Below are positions 1 to 9,925 of a DNA stretch of 64,000 nucleotides, in pieces; the stretch's first letter is position 1, and every line of letters starts with the position of its first letter. A program made the translations under genes and the position numbers. The notes under the pieces are model-generated. The model did not search any database and was not told the origin of the DNA. It saw only the letters and a program-made list of their open reading frames with translations. The DNA lies in contig JAQFWX010000004.1 of the NCBI GenBank assembly GCA_027605045.1, positions 3,110,683 to 3,174,682 of the forward strand. The letters are read 5' to 3'. This DNA is from Phallus indusiatus (taxonomy: Eukaryota > Basidiomycota > Agaricomycetes > Phallales > Phallaceae).

Positions 1-581
1 ACCAGACGGCGAACATGACTGACTGATTAATTAATAACAGAGTGATAGTGGATACATACCAATACTTCCTTCACAGAACATTCCACGAGATCCCGTTCTT
101 GTACAAACATTTCCATTCGATGCATCACCGACTTTACGTGCCATTTGCGTTTGGTTCGCTATACGGCCATCCCTTCGAAGGTGCTATCTTGGATGGAGCT
201 GGCGCAGGTCTCGCACACTCATTATCTGGTCTCAGTGAACGACAAGCCATCTTTTTCTTCGCCTTCACCACGTACAAAACAGTCGACGATCACTGTGGAT
301 ACCATTTCCCGTGGCACCCGATACACATGTTATTCGGTAATAACGCCGACTACCATGATATCCATCATCAGGTGCGTTTCAATGCTGTGTCGTTGAATTG
401 GATTTATTACTAAAATTGTGTTCTTTTTTTTAACTCAACCAATCAGCACGCTGGTATCAAATTTAACTACTCTCAGCCATTATTCATACATTGGGATGTT
501 CTTCTTGGTACCAGAATGACCAGACAAGAGCTCGAAGAAAAGAAAGATAGGTCGAAAACGAAGGCTCTCAAGGCTCAATGA
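1..581 (+). CDS. SUR2: Sphinganine C4-hydroxylase (fatty acid hydroxylase superfamily), 3' part
   Basis: This is the 3' end of a gene that starts outside the window. An intron ends at the AG at 39-40, coding runs 41-371, a second intron is 372-446 (GTGCG..CAG), and the last exon is 447-581 with a TGA stop. The protein shows the di-iron histidine boxes of membrane fatty acid hydroxylases: HRTFH, then HFHSMHH, and near the exon junction DYHDIHHQHAG. The segment VDTYQYFLHR is typical of Sur2-type enzymes, which hydroxylate the C4 of sphinganine in the endoplasmic reticulum to make phytosphingoid bases. The short tail after the last box (GIKFNYSQPLFIHWDVLLGT) also fits that family. The alternative is another C4-sterol or C5-desaturase relative, which the spacing of the boxes makes less likely. 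The catalytic core is intact; the amino-terminal membrane part is not in view. Confidence 0.85.
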
Positions 582-2860
582 GTGAGATGGGACTCTACTG
601 CGTTCATTTTATTTTTCAGATTATACAGATACAACCGCATCTCCAATAATCTTTCATTATATATTTATTTTTTATGTCCACTCTTCACTCTTCATCATAT
701 CCTTTTTTCTTATATATAGGAATACAAACCCGACATGTTTCAAAGATGTCCATTATAAAATAGAAGTACTACAAATTTGATCGCGGCATTCTCTCAGGAA
801 GAATAATAGAACGCGGGTGTATTTTTAACTATTCTATTGGAAACAACCGATGACTACGTATTGTGGGCGTCAAAGTTTGTTTTTCCTTCTCCCCAATGAG
901 TCCCTATCAGTCCCCATTGCCCCCATTGCGACCTAAATGTCTCAATCAATAAATTGTTCTTTCCAATATTTCATCAAATGGTCTCGTTTTGTTTATGTTT
1001 AGCAAGTGCTTAGCTTGCCCAGGGCCACTGACTGGGATTCATCATCTTTTGGCATCAAAACGTGGACCGTCGCATTTCAACCTACTGTCATTAATGTTAA
1101 ATCCAGGCTACAACAACTGCAACGAGGTCGCTTAAGATTTGACTCTAATGAATAAACAAATGAGACTCAAAACCGGATATGTGAACGTAAAAGAGAACAT
1201 GGCTCCTCAATTTGGCGTACATATGTTCAACCGTATCACGGTTAACTCGCTTCGACATCGGCTCATTTTTAGCATGATTTTTTTTCAATCATTCAGCCAC
1301 CAGGGACGAATTACGTATTCTCGAAGCGTACATCCAACCATACACTCTCGAGTCAGAGAGAAAGGGGAAATACCGAATTGTATGTATGTCTAAGGTACTC
1401 GAGTACGGAGATAAAAATCTGCGAACAGATAAACAGGTTTCTCACATGGCTACCTCAACGACGCTCGCAATTTTCAAACTACGGGTGGTGACGTTGCTGC
1501 TCCAAATCGTCGAGTGCAATCGCACCGCAATGATAGAAGATATACATATAAATATCGACATGCATGCTCAATCACGATTCCTAGGCAAATGAGCTCGGTT
1601 CGTAATTGAGGTTTAACCTCTCCTGCCATTTCATCGCGACCAGGATATAGGCGGCGTAAATCAGCATAATGTCAAGTTAAGTTTGATGGTACTCGTCATC
1701 ATATGTATTTCAGTAAGGCTGAGACGAGGACCTGTGGTCGGCCGAAACTTTTCATTTTCGGCTTCATGTATTTTGAACGACACGTCTTTCAACGCACGAG
1801 ATCGAGGTGGCATTTTCTGTCAAGTTTTTTTTTCAAGGTCAAAAAAACATAACCTAAGGTGAGAGAAAATTCGGGTTTGAGTTACGTCTCATGTCTTAAT
1901 TCAAAGGATTCAAGGACCTCAAGTTCTTCGCCTTGCGCGCCCCAAAATATCTTGCCAACTACTTACCCGAAGGCCCCTACTATGTGTGATCCATGTATCA
2001 GGAAAAACACTCGCCTACGACATATCTCCGTATGTAATTTGTATCTTCTCTGGAAGATCTTTCCCCCAAATGGCGACTGTTCTCAATGTCTCCCCACAAC
2101 ATAAAGGGAGAATGGACATGATTTCCAGCGGGAGAAACACCACGGTTATGGTAAATCGTTCCTTCCATGTTAGAAAAGCCTGAACTCGGCACACATCTTT
2201 CCCTCCGAATCGGACCGGCAAAGGTGCAATTTTCTAGTCTTTGTCTCGAATCCCTTGCAGTTTTCATATTAATTATTGGATATAATGCGGGTAGCAATAC
2301 ACAAAGATGGTCGCGAAAGGCCCCTACGTATTACAGATCATGATCGCCCCAATATTATGCGCTTACACCACGTTAGTAAATCTCTCATACGATGATCAGA
2401 TAAGTCGTTGTTATTTTGTGATCGGCTCTTCAATCAACAGCAGCGTCAAGTCAGCAGTGCTCGCCCTTTCCTCCAAGTTTGATATCGCGGGCAAGGTTCT
2501 AATACCGATGACTGAGGTGAGTCCGGCGCTGTAGGGAGCGACATACTAGGTGGCAATAACGGAATATCGGCTATGCAGATCTCAAATGGAATGAACACTT
2601 CTATGTTCGACGAAAACGGATCCCTGAAAATCAAATTGCCGTAAGTTCGATGACAACCGAGGTTCTGTCCACGTTAATTTATTGAACTCTCAATTATATA
2701 AGGAACAAGGAGTACCTTAGTGAGTGCCCTTAGCTTTCAGCTCAATCTTAGCCTTCGCATCGACGCTTAAACGGATCCTACGAATTTGGAAAGGCAAACT
2801 CGATATGTCAGGAATTGTATTATAGTATATCAGATCTTGCTACGCAGTGGTATCTCCCGG
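582..2860. other. Gene-poor stretch, possibly decayed coding sequence
   Basis: No gene can be supported here. The first few hundred bases are AT-rich 3' flank of the hydroxylase gene. Between about 1900 and 2640 several short stretches read like protein (for example KFFALRAPKYLANYLPEG near 1917-1980 and SSVKSAVLALSSKFDIAGK near 2440) but frames are broken and no family was recognised. They may be remnants of duplicated genes, as in the adjoining 2.9-8.4 kb. Confidence 0.35.
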
Positions 2861-3115
2861 AATTTTTTATCTCTCATCCATCTTGGCACAAGTGGCACTG
2901 CGCGATCCAGTACGACCCCATCTACCCAGAGAGAACATGTCTTGCAAGGCCTCATGCACATTTTAACGCCAGCTGCAGCTTTGACCCATCGTTATGTAGT
3001 TTAGAAACATCCTAATTCATTTGCAGTTCGACAGAAGACAACCCAGTCGTCCTTGGTTGTATCTCATATTTATATCGGCGGTTAGAGCCAGGTATGTTTG
3101 ATAAGTTATGCTCCA

Positions 3116-3124
3116 GTTATTCTG
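3116..3124. repeat. Target site duplication, left copy
   Basis: GTTATTCTG directly precedes the left inverted repeat. The same nine bases follow the right inverted repeat at 4067-4075. Confidence 0.9.
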
Positions 3125-3395
3125 GGTAGTAAAGCTTGCGCAAAGTCTTGCTAAGCGGCTGATGCTACGGCTGAAATAGCCGGAGCTAAACGCTTTAGCC
3201 GAGTGTAGCCGCTGTCAGATAGTAGCCGCTTGGCTATGTTATGCTTCCGCAGCGCATATTCCTTTTTGAGCAGCAGCTTGAAAAAAGCTCAGCAAGCGAG
3301 CTTGGTCAGCAGCACCCACTGACGCACAGACACGGCAGGATTTGCCGCCGCGGCTCATTCGGCTTTGACCAGCCAATGAGAGGCACGTAGACTAA
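3125..3395 (+). repeat. Left terminal inverted repeat of the first foldback element
   Basis: This arm is the reverse complement of about 3796-4066. It is perfect for roughly the outer 100 bp, then has an indel-rich stretch near 3228-3290, then a second well-matched block (CTTGGTCAGCAGCACCCACT at 3301). Confidence 0.88.
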
Positions 3396-3449
3396 TTTCG
3401 TGTAAACTCTTAGCGTTTATGATGTAAAAATTATGGATGATTGTCGTTC

Positions 3450-3522
3450 GGTTCGATGGATCAGTGGGATTTGTGTATTCCTTTGTGATATGTGCTCTGG
3501 GTTCGACTCTGGTATATACCTT
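3450..3522 (+). other. tRNA-like segment (A box and B box), left arm of element 1
   Basis: TGGATCAGTGG at 3457-3467 resembles the tRNA A box TRGCNNAGYNGG, and GGTTCGACTCT at 3500-3510 matches the B box GGTTCGANTCC closely. The starts are 43 nt apart, as in tRNA genes. The acceptor and T stems do not pair well, so this is a tRNA-derived or tRNA-mimicking piece, not a working tRNA. Confidence 0.45.
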
Positions 3523-3681
3523 ATTTTTTTTTCCCTTTCATCTGTTCTGGAAAATACAAAGTCTTCAGCTCAGAATTGTCAACCAAAAAAAAGGTTGATT
3601 TTTTTAAAAAATTTAATTAAAAAAACTTCTACAGAAGTTGTTTGAGACATTGGAAAGAGAAAAAAAAAGTTGGCATCTGGG

Positions 3682-3734
3682 AGAACTGAACCCCGGCATC
3701 ACACAATTCACATCATATGGTTTCCATTGATCTA
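3682..3734 (-). other. tRNA-like segment (A box and B box), right arm of element 1
   Basis: On the minus strand TAGATCAATGG (3734-3724) and GGTTCAGTTCT (3692-3682) are A-box-like and B-box-like and start 42 nt apart. This mirrors the left-arm segment, but the two arms have diverged in between. Confidence 0.4.
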
Positions 3735-3795
3735 TCAGACCGAACAACAGTCGCCCTCAATTTCTACATCATAAACGGTGGGCATTTATGCGAGA

Positions 3796-4066
3796 TTAGT
3801 CCAAGATTAGTCTAGATACCTCTCATTGGCTGGTAAAAGCCGAATGTGGCGGCAAATCCTGCCGTGTCTGTGCGTCAGTGGGTGCTGCTGACCAAGCTCG
3901 CTTGCTGAGCAGTTTATCAAACTTCTGCTAAAAAAGGAATAAAGTGCAATTACATAATTACGCGGCTATTATTTGACAGCGGCTACACTCGGCTAAAGCG
4001 TTTAGCTCCGGCTATTTCAGCCGTAGCATCAGCCGCTTAGCAAGACTTTGCGCAAGCTTTACTACC
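3796..4066 (-). repeat. Right terminal inverted repeat of the first foldback element
   Basis: Reverse complement of the left arm; the outer ~100 bp are identical to it. It ends GCGCAAGCTTTACTACC. Confidence 0.88.
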
Positions 4067-4075
4067 GTTATTCTG
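4067..4075. repeat. Target site duplication, right copy
   Basis: GTTATTCTG follows the right inverted repeat directly and equals 3116-3124. Confidence 0.9.
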
Positions 4076-4839
4076 AGAAAGAAAGCCCCAAAAAGTAGAT
4101 AGCGATGAACCCCATGCAACTGCGATCTACGCGGCTCGCCCCAAACGATAGATCAAGAGTTTCAGCGCTCATGCAGCGCTAAAGCAAATTGACGTTCGCG
4201 GAAGTCTGGTCAACGGTCAAACAGTAAGTGGTATGTACTACTAGTAGCGGATGAAAGCAGGCTGGCTGCCGCGTCGTGCTTAAAATCTGAACCATTTCTT
4301 CGGTTCAGGTAAGTAAAATAGCTGGGAAAAATATGACAGTGTTGGGGAGTGAAAGCTGACATCAGATAACATCAACTTGGAAAGTGCGACGACCCGGTTA
4401 GACCGATTCTACTTTGCTGAACATACTTTGCGCATATCTAGGGTCCAAGTCCGGGTCGATACCATTTAACCTCATCGCCGAAGACGGTCCAAGGTCGGCA
4501 GCAGTGGCTGCCTAGGCCGGGGGCCCTCTAGCGGTTATCATATAACTGCGACACTCTTTCAGTGAACCAGACCTTTCTCAACCATTTCAGTCATTTCCTC
4601 AGCTTTCTTGCTTTTTTATGAAGCTGTGATGCCCATGTCTCGAAACACCGACACCATTTTGGTGTAACTGGACACAGACGTGCTATCCCTTTTACCACAC
4701 GACGCGCTAGAGTTAAAAGAAGGTATGTATAATTGAATTCAACAATAGCATCTCGTGTTACAAGATAAAATTCGACAACTCGTTCTCTGTACGCTCTCTA
4801 AGTCGCTTGACAATACCACTGACACTGGTTGCTCATATC

Positions 4840-5480
4840 ATCTAGTTTGCTTGGTTCCTCACCTCTGCAGCTTTTGGCACTTCTTCAAATACTCTAATGA
4901 CGCTTGAAATCACCTTAACGCCTGTCACTTACCCTTTGTGGACTTCTATCCTGGCTTTCTGCGACGTACCGTGTCCTTTATGTTATCGGAACCACGCTGT
5001 GAATGGAAGCCAATTGAATAACGAAACTTTCGAAATCTGGAAGTGCTTTTACAACGAGGCTGTTTCAACTGGTATGGCTAGCAACTTGGAGTGATGAAAA
5101 TCATGGGGTCAGCTTTGGCTAATTAGGGCGATGATGTATGGTCATCCTTTGTTTGCAGTTTTCCGTTTTTGGTCAATGTGCCTGATCAACGAAAATTTCT
5201 ACGTCGATTATAGGCAATTACTGAGGTGGAGAAAATATGGGAACGACCGGCCCGTCTCTGTGAAAGGTGTCAGCGGCGATATCAAACTGCCGTGAGACTA
5301 AATGAAATCGTACAGGTTTTAAACAATATGGAAGAAGCTTTACGATCACCTTCGACTCCTGCTGTCATTGATAACCTAGATATGGGCATATGGGATGTCT
5401 CCGTGAGGAACGAAGAACGAAAAACCATACCGCAAGAAACTGTACGGTTCGAATACATGATTTACCTTTTAAGAACATAA
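4840..5480 (+). pseudogene. Decayed copy of the 3' part of the orphan gene at 49725-51211
   Basis: This stretch reproduces, on the opposite strand, the end of the orphan gene at 49725-51211. Shared landmarks in order are GGAAGTGCTTTTAC, ACTGGTATGGCTAGC (source ACTGGTATGGCTAGC), the intron with TTTGTTTGCAGTTTTCC, the acceptor CGATTATAG at 5205-5213, and the last exon 5214-5480. That exon still reads AITE..IWERPA..CERCQRRY against the source AITEELWERPT..CERCQQRY. In the upstream exon a stop falls at 5092-5094 and the bases for KPGS are deleted, so the copy is dead upstream although its last exon is still open. It is the first member of the inverted duplicated block that continues with GLTP and the lectin. 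The 5' limit is not sharp; clear matching starts near 5030. Confidence 0.72.
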
Positions 5481-6009
5481 TTATGTCCATTCCAGTTTGC
5501 TCAGTGTAGATGGTATATAGGTATCTACCTTTTTGGTCATGAGCTAAGCTTTAATTACGCATAGTTAGACTTGACTTTTGCTAAACCTGACTGTCCAAAG
5601 CTCCACCGAAAAAAAAAAAAGCTTTACGGCGTGTGAACATGTGATGTGTGGTCAATGTGTGGTCGCTAGTCGGAGCTTGCCGACAACTGAACGACTTGTC
5701 GAAATTCTATTTTTTTGTGGGGCTATTGTTTTGAAGTATGTATTTTGAACTAGTTCATAATAGACAGCTTATTATGTATCACATAGTTGTGAATAAATAA
5801 ATAATCCTTTCCTGAAATTCTATACCAGACCTCAGTGTCACGAGGGATTCGGACTTACATTCCGATGTGACTGATGCCATGGCTTCGTGATTGCTGATTA
5901 AATCTTCCTGAACCAATCCTGATAAACTCTAGTATCCTGAACTTTCGATCGAATTAAGCCTCGAATACATGCGTCATATAAAATTTCTAGGTATGCTGAA
6001 TGCTTGCAT

Positions 6010-6825
6010 TGTAGTTTCAGAGAAGCGTCTGTTATTACAGATGGGAGAATCAACATGGTGAAGGTAACATGTCGGAGGAGGCTTGTGAGCCTTTTTGGCG
6101 CGGGCATACATCATGTATTTTTTTTTCAGCTATAAAATCTGATTTCGTTTGCACACAAATTTGCTTTGATTGAGAAATCTCAAAAATTAAGAATAGAAAC
6201 GTTACATGATGTATGTGGCTAACCATCATACTGTCGCTGAGAGTCTTCGTTGTTCTCCACCATTGATATGATTCTTTTAGGGTTAACTTTTTTTCTATGT
6301 TCCAAGAGTCGGAATAATATGGAATTTATAGCTACCAGACACTCCCAGGAATGTTCCGTGAACGAGAAAGCTGAAAAGGACACCGATACTGAAGGCTTCA
6401 CCGTATGGCTCCTAAGTTCTTCCGTATGTCCCTGTTTTCTTTAAATTGATTCCTCGCATAGGTTCAGGGAATTTGAATCTTACCAAATCAGCCTTGTAAA
6501 ATATTCAGGCCAGTTTTCACCAAGAATTGAATGTTAGTTCGAATAAGCCATATGAAGAAGTATGTATCATAGTACATATTATGGTCGGTCCGGTGATTTT
6601 GGTATGTGAGTATACACCTGATCTTGTCATTGATATCTTGGCTCCTTCGAGTTATTTTTTTTTAGTTATGGATACTCGTCCTTACCGTAGCGGGTTTTTT
6701 CTAAACTAGGACTTAAATACAAGATGAACGCGGAATTCAGTTGTTGGCTAAATTCGTTAAATGTGATTTTGACGAAGATGAACGTGTCCCATGTCAGTGG
6801 CACTTATTCTAATGCTTCTGTCTAG
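6010..6825 (+). pseudogene. Glycolipid transfer protein pseudogene
   Basis: This is a collinear but broken copy of the GLTP gene on the minus strand at 48408-49343. Matching parts are the second exon near 6020-6100 (GGAGGAGGCTTGTGAGCCT), the third near 6160-6230, the NEKAEK..TEG segment at 6361-6400, NKPYEE followed by MVGPVI near 6540-6600, RPYRSGFF near 6680-6705, and the end GTCAGTGGCACTTATTCTAATGCTTCTGTCTAG at 6793-6825. Frames are broken at several points. The KKYHG segment that carries the conserved glycolipid-binding histidine is destroyed, and the LLRGL tryptophan exon is distorted. No upstream ATG exon was found. It lies 3' of the orphan-gene remnant and 5' of the lectin, the same order as in the source. 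Confidence 0.82.
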
Positions 6826-7390
6826 TTTACAGCCCCATATTTCATCTCGCCCCGACATCGCTCGGAAGAGAATCGATTGTGGAATCCAAACAATAAACAA
6901 ATCGTACCGCTGTTTTCGTTCCCTCTAACCTGACATTTAGGATCTAAATTACACTGGCACGCGCTCTTATCGTCCCGTAATTTGACCCCCGTGCTAACTT
7001 GCGGTGGTTCCTTTTTCCCCTCAAAAAGAGAACTCACCCTCTTCCTTTAGCACATTTTTCGATCCCTGTGAACTTTGTTCAGGTGACAAACTAACATCAA
7101 TGATTTTTTTATGGTTAACTGTCGGATTAATCAAGTAAATGTCTGGCCTCAGTTTCTCTGAATACAACCTTTACTCATGATTTCCTATTGCGGAGGTGTT
7201 CTTATGCTTTTGAATTGCCAGACTCGACTATGGCACCATCACAACGAGTTCATATGTTAATGAGGTTCTTATCAAGTAACCAAATTCGTTTTAGATTTTG
7301 TTTTCTATGTGATACGTACATTCTCTGCTTAATAACGCGAGCTACGACGAAGAGAAGAATTTGGACCGGATTTGTCAGAACTACCCATCT

Positions 7391-7506
7391 GGAAAGTAAA
7401 AGCGCTCGCAAGTATGTATTTAAGCAGGTCAAAATTTGTTTGGAGGCTTCAGACCACTGGTCAACGACGTTTCTACACCTATTCATTCTTCTCAGAACTT
7501 TCCAAT
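7391..7506 (+). promoter_or_regulatory. Leader/promoter conserved between the two lectin copies
   Basis: These 116 bp match the 117 bp upstream of the minus-strand lectin (47714-47830), including GGAAAGTAAA, a TATA-like TATTTAAG (7417-7424; counterpart 47796-47803) and the pyrimidine-rich CTTCTCAGAACTT just before the start codon. Conservation beside decayed neighbours suggests selection on expression, or simply that the copied unit ran through. Confidence 0.5.
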
Positions 7507-8408
7507 ATGTTGCACTCTCCTGACTCTGCTATTGTTCAGAGCGAGTTATTTGGTGGCCGTGATGGCACCAAATTCGACGATCTTCGAACCCGTGAGTTAC
7601 TAACATAAGACTCCCTGAGTCTATGATTGTATGGGTCTAAAACCTGACAACACTTTTTATCACGCAGTTGGATGGCCTGAAGAACAGCCTATCCATATCA
7701 GCCATCCCATTTCTCAAATGCAAGTGTTTTCTTTGTCATTTTCATTTTCGACCTCCTTTTGCTTACTATTCCGGTACATATGTATAGCGTCATACGCAGT
7801 GGCGCGGTTGTACGTCAATTTGCTTCCATCTCGACTGTTCTTGGTAGCTCATTCATTAACTAGATCGATGGTATCAATGTTACTTACAACCTCAAATCTG
7901 GAGGTACCACCACCATCTGCCATGGTTCTCAGACCGGCGGCACTGCTACCATAATCGACATCTCAGGTGGTGTATCTTGAATCATGAAAATTAAAGATTT
8001 TATTGAATCTTGAACACAATTTCAGCCGATGAAGTAATCACTAGCGTTATCGGAAGAGTTGGTACCAGTACTGAATATGGCAGGTCTATTCTCTTCCAAC
8101 TCACAATTATCATTGTGAACAAAAAGAACAATAACGTCCGTGTTTGTGGTGTGAGTTAATCTCTCTAGCTTTCCTTAGAACCTACCAATATCGTACTTAA
8201 TGGTTTTGTTTGCCATAGCGTTTTGGAGACGGTAAGGGTAACCAAGGTCACTATTTCCAAGCTTCTGGTGTTGTAGCATTCGCCGGCGTTGAAACCGATA
8301 ATGATCAAGGTGAAACTGATATTTTCCGTTGTATTTTATGCATCGCTTACAATAATTATAGCTGGTATTTCCGGGTTGTCTTTCTTCGCTTCTAAAGCAT
8401 GGCTGTAG
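7507..8408 (+). CDS. Jacalin-like lectin domain protein, left copy
   Basis: Six exons join in one frame: 7507-7591, 7668-7723, 7864-7966, 8026-8150, 8219-8309 and 8362-8408, giving 168 residues. The start codon is the ATG shared with the copy at 46846-47713. The protein has the opening LFGGRDGTKFDDL, typical of jacalin-fold beta-prism lectins (GG..G..FDD), then DGINVTYNL, a DEVITSVIGRVG strand pair, and ISGLSFFASKAW near the end, where the family has its last Greek-key motif. There is no signal peptide, so a cytosolic lectin is likely. Sugar specificity cannot be read, and the family call rests on motif pattern alone. The gene is the only open member of the duplicated block; all introns, splice sites and the stop are intact, so it is probably functional. 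Confidence 0.62.
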
Positions 8409-9925
8409 GTTTCATAAGCGTTTCCTCCTTCAAACGAATGTCCATATGTACTTCTTGTCTGTGCAAAAATGCACCTGTTGATTGAATCTGATTTTTAAAC
8501 TCATTGAACCGTGATCGTCTCTTTTAGTCGGATTACGAATCAGAATTTACATATTGGAAAGAGCGCATATATGAGGCGGGATTCGATGCGAGCTATTGAT
8601 ATTGAATCCGTCCCTGTCTTTACATCAATCTATAAAGAAGGGGCCGAAGAAAAGCGCCGTTCAATGGACAAAATCCAACCAATGGTTATATGATGTCGAT
8701 ATTCGATGATAATACTAAATTTGGCTACTAGCTGTTTTATTCCAGGCGTTCAAATGGCTTCGATGCAGTGATTTGATGTTACCCTATAGGCTTATCTTTT
8801 ACTACTCGCTTGCTTCATTCTTTATTTTTCAAATCTTCTTTCGTTAATCATATATTCCCTTGGAGGAGAGTTTCAATGTGATTGGGATGATAATTTAATC
8901 TACACAGGTAACCATGCCTTAATAGTATTCTGAAGACATGTTTCCAGTGATGCAGATATGCATCGAATGCCATTGTTTGGGGCGGATTTAATACTAGGCG
9001 AGCTATAATATGCCGAAAACCGCGAGGAATTAATTTATGAAACATGCAGCTTACTGTACTGTTGACATATTGTTACACAGCCGCTTTATTTGTAATTCAA
9101 GGGGAACAAGTTTGCTTTGAAGACTATTCTCCTAGCGTGTGGTGTCGTTTCTGGATTTAACCGATAGCACTCGTTAGAAGAACACTTTGGTTTTCCATTC
9201 CATCATGTACACTCACTACACTCACCGATTCCATCAGTAAATGCAAGATTCCACATAATTCAATCGCCGTACTGATATAGCAGGAATGATCAGATTCATA
9301 AATAACTTATCCACATGTCATCCTCGTCCTTCAATTCTTCTTTTTTCACAAGACAAACTCTCCATTGCTGACCGGGACCATTGGAAATGCAGAAACGAAC
9401 ATTGTTACAACTTAGACCGAGGAATCAGGCCTAAGTTGCCATTCTCTATGGCAGTCGAAATTTATGATTGTAAATGTTTTGGGTGTGCTCAGGCGTGCAG
9501 AATCTGCTGTCGCCGAACGACGGTTGTTTCTCGCCGATTTCGCCATTCACGATTATTGAATATTGAAATACCAGGTTTCCTGAGGCCACCGATGTTTCTA
9601 AGGTCGGAAGGTGATTGAAATGACTAGCTAACTGTGATGAGGAAACTCGGGGCAATAAGCACGAACAAAAATGACACAAATCTAGACTTTTTTCCCCGTC
9701 GTCGGTTATCTCCTGTATTCCGGCACATCGTTTCGCTAATATATTCATCTCACAATGCTTGACAAAGATCGTCTTCGAGGTTCTTGAGACAGTCTCTGAT
9801 CTCGTACAGTCTGTTCCCCTACTTGCTTGCGTATCTCAATGAAGGCTACAAGAAGTTAGAACAATTCTGGAAAAAAATGTATACGTTGGGAAAGTATTAC
9901 TTAATAAGACAGGCAAGATATATAA
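8409..9925. other. Intergenic stretch without a supported gene
   Basis: Only short, overlapping open frames are present and none shows a recognisable domain or paired splice sites. An upstream exon of the orphan gene that starts at 9926 could lie near 9754-9900, but I could not confirm one. Confidence 0.5.

Larger units (their letters stand above)
3125..4066. mobile_element. Foldback/MITE-type DNA transposon with ~270-bp terminal inverted repeats
   Basis: The element starts GGTAGTAAAGCTTGCGC and ends with its reverse complement. The first ~100 bp of each arm are identical; similarity continues with indels to about 3395 and 3796, and looser complementarity reaches the centre near 3600, so nearly the whole element can fold on itself. 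It is flanked by perfect 9-bp direct repeats GTTATTCTG (3116-3124 and 4067-4075). Long terminal inverted repeats with a 9-bp target duplication are the signature of Mutator-like elements, so I class it as a non-autonomous Mutator-like MITE. It has no credible coding capacity: the 70-codon open frame at 3433-3645 is low-complexity. It inserted into a decayed PPR duplicate, which supplies an independent empty-site comparison. tRNA-like A/B boxes lie in both arms. Confidence 0.88.
2862..4500 (-). pseudogene. Decayed duplicate of the PPR gene, split by a transposon
   Basis: Two blocks match the antisense of the intact PPR gene at 11882-13702. Bases about 2862-3124 follow the gene's 3' end (for example CCAGTACGACCCC at 2910 against the same string near 11932). 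Bases about 4067-4500 follow its middle, including CGGTTAGACC and CCAAGTCCGG as at 12688 and 12739. The two blocks are contiguous in the source once the 942-bp element at 3125-4066 and one copy of its 9-bp target duplication are removed: the sequence across the joint then lines up with GTTCTGAGAAA near 12158-12170. Many substitutions and small indels break the frame, so no protein is expected. The copy lies in the same orientation as the source, about 9 kb away. The source's 5' half is absent. Confidence 0.8.
4840..8408 (+). repeat. Inverted segmental duplication, left copy
   Basis: Carries, in order on the plus strand, remnants of the orphan gene, GLTP and the lectin. The right copy at about 46846-50260 carries the same three in the same order on the minus strand. 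Introns and intergenic pieces (7391-7506) are included, so DNA, not cDNA, was copied. Confidence 0.85.

Noticed and set aside
2563..2640. Apparent similarity to the last exon of the orphan gene at 49725
   Set aside because: Only a short weak match (around TGCCGTAAG) aligns; it is within what chance can give.
3433..3645. A 70-codon frame inside the first foldback element as a transposase remnant
   Set aside because: It spans the tRNA-like piece and an AT-rich palindrome centre and has no transposase motif.
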